From contig NW_006763150.1 of NCBI RefSeq assembly GCF_000264905.1, forward strand, positions 554,093 through 618,092: a stretch of DNA of 64,000 nt, in the 5' to 3' direction. The first letter of the stretch is position 1, and the number at the start of each line of letters is the position of its first letter. Below the pieces are notes generated by a model, which saw nothing but the letters and a program-made list of their open reading frames with translations, did no database searches and was not told where the DNA came from. Of this stretch, positions 52,368-62,613 are shown in pieces. Position numbers and translations under genes: made by a program. The DNA comes from Stereum hirsutum FP-91666 SS1. Taxonomy: Eukaryota > Basidiomycota > Agaricomycetes > Russulales > Stereaceae.

Positions 52368-52988
52368 TTACATCTTGACATCCGAAATACGTGACTCCTC
52401 ATCGTCCATCCCGAGCTTTGAGCGACGCAGAATAGGGGTTGGGCGTGGACAAGATGGAGAAGTCTCAGACTCAGGCCCGCAAAAAGCCCTATAGATGTAC
52501 ACGACGGCTCGGAAGCAGGGTAGTATGAAACTAATAACGAGAATCGGTGCCCCAACGAATAAACCCAGGAAAATTAAACCCGCTATTATTGACTCCTGCG
52601 ACAGGGACTTGTTTGGTGCGCAATGGCCTTTCGCGATGGTAGAGTGGCTAGCACTCTCCGTTTCACCGGTTTTGGGACATTTGAAGGTGAAAAAGACGAT
52701 TATCGAAGCCAACAGTGCAGCGCTGGACAGGACAAGCCATGCCCAGAGTGCCAGTCGGCGGAGGTAGGGGATACGGGAGTTCGAGGGAAGAGATTGTGGT
52801 GGTGATGGTGGTGTGATTGGGGTAGAGGTGGATGTTGAAAGCAGTGTAGCTTCCGATGGTGAAGAATGAGGGCGTAACGATGCGTCGTCAAGACTTTTGT
52901 CCTTATACGAGTTCGAAGAAAATGTGGTTTCGGTGTCAGAAGACGTTTCAGAGGAGGGTGAGCGAGAAATGGCTGCCAGAGCGTTCAT
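52368..52988 (-). CDS. Hypothetical two-TM membrane protein
   Basis: Single uninterrupted frame of 206 aa. The first 65 residues are S/T/P-rich and probably cytosolic and disordered. Two hydrophobic segments follow, LALWAWLVLSSAALLASIIV with FFTF, and IIAGLIFLGLFVGAPILVIS with FILP. They are separated by a loop of about 30 residues containing two cysteines. The C-terminal tail is polar. I recognise no family. It is tail-to-tail with the TEL1-like gene. The clean reading frame and two plausible membrane spans support a real gene, but the start is not confirmed. Confidence 0.6.
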   Translation of the reverse strand: MNALAAISRSPSSETSSDTETTFSSNSYKDKSLDDASLRPHSSPSEATLLSTSTSTPITPPSPPQSLPSNSRIPYLRRLALWAWLVLSSAALLASIIVFFTFKCPKTGETESASHSTIAKGHCAPNKSLSQESIIAGLIFLGLFVGAPILVISFILPCFRAVVYIYRAFCGPESETSPSCPRPTPILRRSKLGMDDEESRISDVKM

Positions 52989-53554
52989 GATGCGCAGAGG
53001 GTAGATGTGGATTCAAGTTGACCACCCAGGACTCGGGGATGCTGCTATTTGAACCACAGCAGTACCGCAAACAGCCGGTTCCAGGCGGGACGCAAGAGCT
53101 TCAAGACCAAAGTTCCCGAGACATGTACAGCCCGAGCAGGCCCACCAATAACCCTCAGCGGCGAGGATGTTGCGGTAGATTCAGCGTGATCGAGTACTTA
53201 TTGGCCTTGTGTAGTCAGACATATCCCCAGTCCCTGCGATATGTGCCACATAGAGCGGAACAAAGAGTGGAACAAAGTCGTCGAACAAGCCGCGCCACGA
53301 CTTGGGGAAGACACGTACGGATATTCCCGGCACGGGCAAAGGAACATCTGGTGCCACATGAAACTTACAAGGCGGCAGGGCCACCCTAACACCGATCCTG
53401 CATTTCCCAGTCAGCTTTGTCCTGTCAGAATGCTATCGGGTCTCATACAGCGTAGTCTTGATTTCGTGAGCATTACATTGCTAGAAAATCATTGCCGCCC
53501 GCACCAGTCACCAATCCACAACTAATCTGAAACCAGTCCACCCAAATGACTCTA
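52989..53554. other. Intergenic region
   Basis: Promoter side of the two-TM protein gene and 3' side of the POT transporter gene. No other gene was recognised. Confidence 0.35.
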
Positions 53555-56317
53555 CTATTTCTTCTCGTGATCTGGCCCGACAATACCTTCGATGACACGG
53601 TCCTTCCCAATAAGACCCGCGGATGCCTCGTCGTCGTCCATCTTGCGGAAGACTAGGAAGTATATAGAATAAGCATCTTTTCTGGTGTACGAAATTTCTT
53701 CGAATAGCAAGACTCACATATCCAGATGCAGACTGCAGAGAGAAGGTTTGCGGCACCAATGCCGACGAAAGGCCAGATCCTGACAGGTTGGAGGTCAGCA
53801 ACCGTCGCCTCCCGGAGATCTTGACATTGATCAATGTCGAATACTTACAGCTTAGGATCCACGAAGCTTGGGGAGACGATTAGAGTGAGTGCGCTGGACA
53901 AGGCATTCATGGACAAGACTATGGCGAAGACGAGTCCCTTCATCCTCTGTGGTGCCCGAGTGTACGCGATCTCGTATGACGTGACGTTGATTAGAATTTC
54001 AGCGAGGGCGGGGAGGGAGTACAAGGGAATTTGGGTCCAGATGGCGATGGGTGAGACACCTGTGCCAACCGTGCACTCGGTAGCAAAAAATCCGCAAGGC
54101 GAAGTCTCGTAGACTTGCCATTGGAGTATGGCGCCGACCACTGATGGTATCTAAGATGAGAACAGTCGACGATGCAGAACATGAAAAATATACGCACCCA
54201 TACCCAAGGTGGCGATGACGAAGCCTAGGACAATACGTTTGATAGGGGAGAAGTTGATGCCCATTTTGCGCAACCAGGGGTACACGCCGAAATTCAGGAT
54301 CGGCACGGCTACGATGATTGTCAAAGAGTTGAAATTTCCGAGAAGATCGTTCGGGGCTCTGTTTAGGGACGAACCCGCGATTGTTGAGCAATGGGAGTTT
54401 GTATACGAGGGAAATCAAGACATACCCGTTCGTGGTCATGGATGCTCCTTGATTGTTGGTAATGGTGTCGAGACCACCGTCAGCCATAGCGAAGATAGGA
54501 ATGAAGAGGAAAAGCCTGCAAGCTTTGATAGTGCGCTTGATCTCATCCACAAAATCTATGTGAAACTATATTTAGTAAAATGGACACTGCACAGAACGGG
54601 GATATAAGACGAACCGTCATCCCACTTTACCCACCCAGCCGGTTTGTTGGGCAAGCCTCCGGCCGCAGCGATATTCGACTAGTATTACCAATTAAGTCCA
54701 AATCTACAGAGTGTAAACTGAGAAGAGCCTACGGGTCGAGCGGTGTCCCAGTTTTCGCCACCTTTCACAAGGCCAGAAACTCCCGCGCGAGAAATAATGG
54801 TCCGAATCACGTTTATCGTATCAAGGACGACAGACCCTTGCGGCGGTAGCTTTATCAATCTCTTGTACACAATCACCAACTGACGTCGAAATATCAGCAG
54901 TCACGTCCTTTACATGGGTTTCTCAAGATGAAGAAACTCATACTCACAGCAATAGGCATGATGATATACACGATTCCGGGGACGAGATACGCCAGCCAGA
55001 ACCCGATTCTCTTCTCTGCGTAACTCGTCGCGACTTGCATGAATGCGCCGACGTTCACAGCCCAGTAGTATATCATGAGCATGGACTGAATGGTGGTGCC
55101 GGGATCGACGATGACCTTTTCGCCTGTCTTGAGCGTCATGATACTCTGGACCTTGACGGGAGATTGATCGCCGATGATGGGTGCGATACAAGGCTTAATC
55201 AGACCCGTTGCCAGAGCCAGGACGAGAACAGAGATGATGAAGGGAGCGATCGCATGCCCAGCTCCGATAACAGAGGGAATTGCAGCTAAAGTCAAACCCA
55301 GCCATCGGACAGATGTGGTCAGTGATTTCTCTTTATTATGATGGAAGGAGCTAGACTCACATATCGTCATGATAATGTGGGCCACTGCACCGATTGCAGT
55401 CCCAATGCAAATCGTCTTGAATCTACCCCATTTCGTATCCGCAAGAATACCGCCAAGGATGGGGAGAGCGTAGGCAAGAAACTGGAACGTCTTCACGATA
55501 CCAGTGGCCGCGATCAGTCCAAGTCCGAGAGCACCAGCTGGTTGAGGGCAAATACGACCTTAGTTAGAACTGCCGAGTAGTGGCTCACTATCGTAACTGA
55601 CCAGTTTCCTGTACGACAGCAGGATTGTCAGAAACGTGGAGCGATTCATAGCAGAAAAACTGACCTGAGTTCCAGCGGGAGGTGCTCCAGCTCCGTTACC
55701 TCCCGCAGGCAGAGGGCGTTGGATGAAATTCTAAGGATAAGACGGTCTGATCGGTGATGGTTCAAAAGTGCGCAAAAGGTCGTGAGACGTACTGTGAAGA
55801 CACCGCTGCACCCATAGTACGATGCACGCTCGGCTAAGTGGACCAGAAAAGTCAGCGACGGCTTTCATGCACGCAACACCGAAAAGGACATACCGAACTC
55901 GACCAGACAGATGATATACGCGGCCCATGGGATCTTTCTTAAAGACCGGAAATCCGGCCAGTCAGAAGCAGATTGCGCCATATCTGGTCCACTGAGGCCA
56001 TGATCCGGCGAATCAAAAATAAACGCACCCAGCTACCAAACGGAGCGTAGCCCTCTCCTCTTCCGTAGGTAATCTTCCGTCCTCGTCTCCGTACGTCAGA
56101 GCATCGACAGTAACCGCGTTGACAACGTCGATTTCACCACCAGACAACTGAGAGTGTTTCTCGTTCAGATGGTCGTCCGGACCAAGAACGTTCTTCACGT
56201 CCGGACCTCCGGTCTCGAAATCGGTCGCGATGGTTGGGGTCGCTGTAGCACAAGAGGAGTGATTATCGTCAGATGAAACGGTTGATATGAAGAGCATGTC
56301 AAGGAAAATTCACTCAT
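53555..56317 (-). CDS. POT-family proton-coupled peptide transporter (Ptr2-like)
   Basis: Plasma-membrane symporter taking up di- and tripeptides with protons. It is spread over many short exons. Landmarks in order are LVEFAERASYYG (the ExxER proton-coupling motif, split by an intron), GGILADTKWGRFKTICIGTA and IIGDQSPVKVQSIMTLKTGE, then YYWAVNVGAFMQVATSYAEK, AIWTQIPLYSLPALAEILIN and TSYEIAYTRAPQRMKGLVFA. The protein ends GIVGPDHEKK at 53555. The N-terminus is uncertain. A 4-nt first exon from 56317 joined at a tacag acceptor gives MTTPTIATDFETGG. Without that intron, an ATG at 56297 gives a slightly longer N-terminus in the same frame. The acidic N-terminal tail is usual in fungal Ptr2. Exons were not all bounded here. 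Confidence 0.9.
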
Positions 56318-57668
56318 GTCGGCTGAAGGGCTGAGCCAAGTCCAAGTCTACAACGATCCGAGCGTGTAGCAGCGAGAAGGCTCGGCTACGGACAGGAGAC
56401 ACAGGAGGGGACGCAAAGGAGAGAAGAGCTATCATCATGTGTCCCTATAAGTACTCGGGCCAGCGCTGAAAACTGAGCGCTATGCCCTGCGCTACCGGAT
56501 ACTATAATGGCGCGATAAGGGAAGCTCGAAGCTAGCTGAGGAGAAGACTGGAGAAGATTGCGGAACCACCGAGGGGTGGGAAACTGTTGAAGAAGTAGCA
56601 GGTGGAAGTGCCTCTTGGCAGAAGAATCTGACTGCGTACTGGCTGCCTGCAGCCGAGCTCGATAAGATTACCAGGACCATGTTCGATATGCTCTCCATAT
56701 AGGCACGTCGGGATACCGATAATTCAGTTCGCGAGGGCATAGCTGGGCAATAGCTGGGTATGTGGTAAGAGGGAAGAACGGAATGGAGAAGCACAGATTC
56801 AACAGAGCACGATATCGATCCGAGAGGGACATGTAAACTTGAACTCCGAGTCTCACGAGGAAGCCTGTTGCTGGAAGTACGGTGAGCATAATCAGGAAAA
56901 GCAGTAAGACAAGGCTCAGGGATTGTCCACATATTTACTATATCGCTAAAATAAGTAAAAAGCCACTGAGATAAGACACGAACACGAGCTGCTGAAACTT
57001 TGTATTCTTCAGGAGTCGGAGAACGAGCGAAAAACTCATATGAGTTGCCGCCGCCGGCGATAACGAGACTGACATGCACGCATGCACGACCTGTGGGTGT
57101 CACCGCATACGATCGAACCAGTTGCAACTGGTGGAAGTGGATGGACAAAGAATCAGCAAGGCCGCTTCGCAATTGCGCAAGGCGACTCGCGTCGAATTCA
57201 ACAGAGTCTGACGAGCGTGGGAAATTGCGTATATGAACTCCGCGCGGTTGACGAACATACTTACGCCACCGCCACAACGACGTCAAATCGTTGGGGACAA
57301 TAGGGCATAATTGTAGCATTTTAATATCTTGTCTTGACTGTATGTTTTGCGGGGGCGCCAGCGTTGACCAGCGCTAGAAATATGTCTTAATGCGTATGCG
57401 TAGGTACGAATTGTATGTGTACATACTCTACACTGCTAAGAAATTCACGTACATCCACTGTATATCAATAAGTCCAATGATGGTCCGAGTTCGTAAAAGA
57501 AATATGCATCGGCAGAGACGACGCGAAGATGAAGAAAGCATATGGTAAGGGGAAAAAAAAGGGTGACGAACACAGCAAGCAAAACAAGCAATCGTGAATG
57601 GGGCTGCTGCTGCAAAGCTCGAACGAGAACAAACAGGTTCTCATAAATGCACACACACAGATCACGCA
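56318..57668. other. Interval between transporter and anoctamin genes
   Basis: Apart from one minus-strand open frame at 56492-57319 (listed separately), no gene was recognised. Confidence 0.35.
56492..57319 (-). CDS. Hypothetical protein, uncertain
   Basis: An uninterrupted frame of 275 aa. Its first half looks protein-like, for example GLADSLSIHFHQLQLVRSYA and VSLVIAGGGNSYEFFARSPT. Downstream, another frame (56668-56889) looks more like a membrane segment: LVLLLFLIMLTVLPATGFLV. A spliced model switching frames near 56900-57000 is therefore possible, and a gtaagtatg donor lies near 57265. I recognise no family. It could be a real small membrane-protein gene or a chance frame upstream of the transporter. 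Confidence 0.3.
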   Translation of the reverse strand: MLQLCPIVPNDLTSLWRWRKYVRQPRGVHIRNFPRSSDSVEFDASRLAQLRSGLADSLSIHFHQLQLVRSYAVTPTGRACVHVSLVIAGGGNSYEFFARSPTPEEYKVSAARVRVLSQWLFTYFSDIVNMWTIPEPCLTAFPDYAHRTSSNRLPRETRSSSLHVPLGSISCSVESVLLHSVLPSYHIPSYCPAMPSRTELSVSRRAYMESISNMVLVILSSSAAGSQYAVRFFCQEALPPATSSTVSHPSVVPQSSPVFSSASFELPLSRHYSIR

Positions 57669-60600
57669 TCACGCATCCTTCAGCGCCCTCCTAATCTCCC
57701 CCAACCCCTCATCGCTCTCCCAAAACGAACTAACCCCCTCCTCCCTCACCTCCCCAATCCTAACCTTCTCCGGCCTAACCTTCATCCCACCCTCCCCATC
57801 ATCCACCACGCTCCCCAGCCCATCCACTCCCACCTTCAACGGATCCGCTCCGCCCAGCGTCTGTCCCGGTAAATGCGGCTTCCCGACCTCAACGCCCACA
57901 CTCTTCAAATACTTCTCCTTCACGACTTTAGCCGACGCCTCGACCAACTCCTCCTCCATGCTTCCCTTCCACACCACCCTCTCCAACAGATGTTTAACGG
58001 CGACTCGCAAGATAATATACCCATGACTCGCACCCAACGCGATCAACAACGCCGTCAAATACAAATCTCTCGTCCTCGCCAACGCCACCACATCCGTCGT
58101 GCCATCAGCAGAAGAATCATGGTCATGGCCGGTGGCGAGACCGCCCGCGGTGAAAGCGTGTTCGCGCTCGAGGACGGTAGAGAGTGGGATGGCAGACGAG
58201 GCGGGACGGAAGAGGTAGACGAGGGCGGAGTTGGTCAGGGCACTGAGCCAGGTGAGGAAGGAGAGACATGAGAGCCAGGGGCCGATCGTGTCTGCGCGGT
58301 GCGGGAGGGGACGACGGAAGTGGGTTACGATTTTGAAGGCGTCGGAACGGAGTTCGAAGATGTTGTTCACTAGTGCCATCGCTGTACACCAGACAGTTTC
58401 AAGTGAGCATTCTGATCATGACAGTTAAGGAAGGGATGAATGGAGAAGGAACGTACCGGGCGCCAAAGGCCAGATAGTCGACCATAAGACGACGTACCCG
58501 AACTGTGTCACCATCTCGCTATAATCCGCAAACAGTCCATAATCAGGCAACGCGACCTCGTTCCTCACCCTCTCCAAAAACTCCCTCTCCTCCTTCCCAC
58601 TACCACTACCACCCTCACCCTCCGCGAACCCGACCCTCTTCTTCTTCCCCGCCGCCCCACCACTCCCCGCCACACTCCCCGAATTCGACCTCTTCTTCCC
58701 GCCCGTGACGCCCTTGCCCGCTCTGAACGACTCCACCGCACGCATAATATACGGCATACCGACCTCGAGGAACGTCCCGATGACCTGATTCGTGACCGTG
58801 AACGCGAACATCTGGTTCTGCAGCCTGCTCCGATTCAACTTATTCTTCCCCTCCATCACGTCCGTCTCGAACAACTGATGATATTGCCCCGCCGGGATCT
58901 TCTCCGATGCGGCACTTAGCTTCCCACCTGCGGTTGTGAGGGTGGTGTTGAGGCCGGTGGTTGGTACCCGCGAGGCGAAGGAGGTGGAGGAGTGGAAGGC
59001 GTGGAGTTGGACGAAGGACATGATGGATTCGCCGAAGGGGACGTAGACGAAGGCGGAGAGGGCGAGGCCGAGGTAGGCTACGATGGCGGAGAGGGAGAAG
59101 GTCTTGATGGTTATGGAGGAGTCGAAGGAGGATTGGTGGCGGTGGTTTTCCCAGACGGTGAGGCGATCGGCGAGGGACAGGTAAACTGACATGAATTGGG
59201 GGACGGCGACGACGAAAAGTATGGTGGGTACAAGTGACTTAATAACGAGAGTCAGCACTGTGAATTCGATAGCGAGCAAGAAAAGGACGACATACGATAT
59301 ATTGATGTCCGGGACCTGTATAGATCGTCGTCACGAATGCTTCGAAGACGAAGATGGCTGTAAGGAGCGCGAAGAGGACTCCGGCGAAAAGAAGTATGAC
59401 TGGTAGGCTAACGAGCATTCTCAGTTCGCGTTTCCACCATGGAATCGGTTCGGTAAACTGTGCTCTCCGTTTCTCCACGCGGAAGGATCCCTGGGTGCCC
59501 CAGCGTACTGCGAACATTCGCTCTTTGATCCGCCACCATTCTGTGAAGACGACAGACCAGACGAAAAGGAAGACGGAGTATGGGATGGAATATGGTGTTC
59601 CGAAGAAGTGGAAGAGGACGCCGGCTGCAGCGACCGGGATCAATGCGTGGGTGTACGAAACGAGGAAGGCGAAGTAGAATGCTACAGCCTCGCCGAACTA
59701 GGAAAGATCAAGAGGGGTAAGTACGAATGTAAATATGAAAGAATGACCAGAAGAACATAATGAACGTGAATCTTTTCGGTTCTACCATTCATCATACGAA
59801 TGCTGTGGTTGATTGGTAGATATGTCTCCTGTTCACCAGCTCATATAATAATTGCACATCACTGAGGCACGGTCAGCACTGTGACCGCAGTGTAGTACCG
59901 TCCGCTTCGAACGAGTTTAATTCAGTTGCAATCCTCGAGACGAATGATCGTGTGACAGGTTTTTTGCTGCAAAAATGATTGAACAGATACACTGGTTTAT
60001 GCAGGTGCCTGTGATTGTTCGATACGAAGCACCAATTGAGGCATTGCCATTTCTTGTGCCTCACATGAAAAAAGCTCCGGGCCACAATATGGTACGGTGC
60101 TTGTACAGCATTCCGAAGTAGAAGAAGACTTACCTCGCTTCTGATGGTATCAAGCTGCTCGAAACGGATGTGACGCTTGGTGAGAGAGCGCAGCCATGCC
60201 TCGTTGAACTCTGGGTCGTGAATAGTCATGATAGACTCTACACGATCCCAAATTTGGGAATCAGGACTGACGCCGAGACCGCCATCGTCTGGGGTTGTGG
60301 TGATGTATTCGTGAACCAGCCGTAGACGGTCAGAGGGAGAGAGCTGGCTTGGGTCAAGTTCGCGATCATTTCCAGGCAGACTGGCAGTGCTGAGACCATT
60401 GAGAAAGTCGGAATGTCTGTGGAATATTTTGTGCATGAGTTCGGTTTGAAGAATGTGGTATGACGTGACCCCTACCTTTCACGCTGTATTAATTTAGTAA
60501 GCTGCTGTTTCGACGCACGAACAAGAACGATAAGCTGTCCCTGCTTCTCGCCCCGACGACCGACGGCGTAAAGGCCAGCATTGTGAAGAGTATCGAGGAG

Positions 60601-60720
60601 AGCGGTGTACTGAGTCTCCGCCTTTGCGGCCTCCTCACGGACCTGTTGTTTCGAGAACGAGGTGGACGGGGTGGCCTTGAAGACGATGACGAGCTGCACG
60701 TCTGGCGACGTGGAGGACAT
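57669..60720 (-). CDS. Anoctamin/TMEM16-family membrane protein (Ist2-like)
   Basis: Multi-pass protein. Fungal relatives act as lipid scramblases or as ER-plasma membrane tethers. Five exons (60720-60476, 60416-60134, 59697-59296, 59237-58457, 58381-57669) join in phase to 807 aa. The N-terminal cytosolic domain starts MSSTSPDVQLVIVFK. Then come GEAVAFYFAFLVSYTHALIP, FTEWWRIKERMFAVRWGT and FLEVGMPYIMRAVESF, followed by the family block DYSEMVTQFGYVVLWSTIWP, LAPAMALVNNIFELRSDAFK. The C-terminal tail is polar. It lacks the obvious long basic tail of yeast Ist2. The alternative ATG at 60750 would add 10 residues. Intron 2 is long (436 nt). Confidence 0.88.
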
Positions 60721-62613
60721 GGTGGTTGTGGAAGAGAAGATGGGGAGCACGACGTCGATGGCGTCGTGGAGGGTGCCTTTTCAGCGTTGCGTACGAGGTA
60801 CGACAGGGGGTGACATCACGCGCCAGACGGTGGGTGCTCGGTGGTCGAGGCGGGCCCGGCGTAAGTTCGCACGGGTATATCGTGGGTTAATTATGGCGGT
60901 TGCCATGTCGCCTCGAGTCGGCGCGAGGCACGCCAAGGACGGAGAACCTTCCTCGTCCGGATTATTTTCTGCCTGTTTTCTGCCGATTTGCGCACTGGCC
61001 GGTCCTTACTCGCCTAACAGTCTTTACTCGTCTCTTTGCCCCGCACATATCTTACCGCTCCAGGTCAGTCTCCTCTTATTTTCTACAATACAGCCCAGCT
61101 GACGGCCCCAATAGAGTCCCACACCACGACGGTGACCAATTCCTCAGCTAACTCGTACCGTATCTCCACACGTGTCATCCATTCAGCAACAACCCTCTCT
61201 CATCCCAGACGACGACGTGCTCTCTCCTTCCGCGCCCGCAGTCGCGACGAACACATTCTCCCGACATCGTTCCAGCCGACGACCGCTTCTTCCCTATCCG
61301 GCCCATATACCTCTTGCTCTCAGATACCCCCATCTTCATCACAGCCCATACCTTCACGTCATAATACGTGTAACTAATCGCGCGCTATTCTCTGCTTGCA
61401 AACCGCCCGTTATCGTCCTCTATTCGCCTTCTGCTGCTGCATCCTTGACCGACACCCCGCCTGCCGCCGTTAATACGTGAGTCCGTCACACTCTAGACCG
61501 TCACTTTCGCATACTCATTACATCTATGCTTTGCCTTTGCCTTTCGTTGATGGAATGGAACCAGTCTTTGCATGTCTATATGTCTTTGACGTTAGCTCTG
61601 GACTCACACGACCCACATACATAACCCTTCAGAGGTCAGTCGTCTGCAAATTTTCTCGCCTCTTGCGCCTCCTGTCCCCGTTTCTTCGCCTTCTGCCCAT
61701 CTTCTGCCCGATGTGATGGGCGCTCTCCTCGTCGTCGAGACTTCTTTTCATTTACGTCCGTCGCCCTCCGAAAATACACCCGGAGATCTTTCCGGCGCAA
61801 CTTCCGTAAAGTGGCTCCGTGCGGATCTCACTCTTTGAACGCATTCAAAGCCAACCCCACACCGGTGGTTATTCCCCCATCAGAATCACTCGTCAAATGC
61901 TTTTCTATCTCTTTTTCTCTTTCTTCTGGCTCTGTGGGTCGCCGTTCTACAGCTTTTGATCGACGATCTTTGAGCACGGTTGTGTTGGCGAGTTGTCGCC
62001 ACAGACCTCATTGATCACTGATTCTCGTCATTCGCGTCGGCGTTGGTGCGCATCAAGCCCTATTCTAAGCGCCGTCCGTCGCTATGAAACAGGACATACG
62101 GAAATCTTGTGACTCCGCCCACCCGCACCCCACCGTGGCTTTCCGTCCATTGGCTGCCTAGTCCGTCTATAGAAGTCATAGAACGAGCCTTAATGGACAC
62201 GTAAATAGAGAGAAGGTGTTCCGGTCGGCGTGCGTATAGTACTTATACTGCAGCTCCTTCGGATGATGGGCGGTTACGCCCCCACGCCCACCTTTGAGCG
62301 GTCGTCGTGCGACCAGACAGACCTGGACTGGCTGGCACGATGCGGGGTAGTGAGCGGTGCACGGGAGGAAGTCGTCGTGAGATGGTGTTGGGTATCGTTC
62401 ACCCAGGTGCTGAGCTTGCTCCCAGTTCAACTCACATGTGACCTTCCCACCTTCGCCTTTTTCCTTTCTTCTTCTTTCAAAACCTTATCCTCCCACCCAA
62501 CGTGTCGCTCATACTGACTATACGTCTCTCCATCCCATCCCTATGCGTCAACAGACATAGACACATCCTCAGACTCAGACGCAGATATCTCCGCATCCGC
62601 ACTCGCATCATAC
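60721..62613. other. 1.9-kb divergent upstream region
   Basis: It lies between the anoctamin-like gene (-) and the low-complexity protein gene (+). Short plus-strand frames at 61036-61480 could be 5' exons or leader of the downstream gene, but nothing in them is recognisable. The in-frame sequence before 62614 is open back to a TGA at about 62517 and follows a possible cgtcaacag acceptor. Confidence 0.35.
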
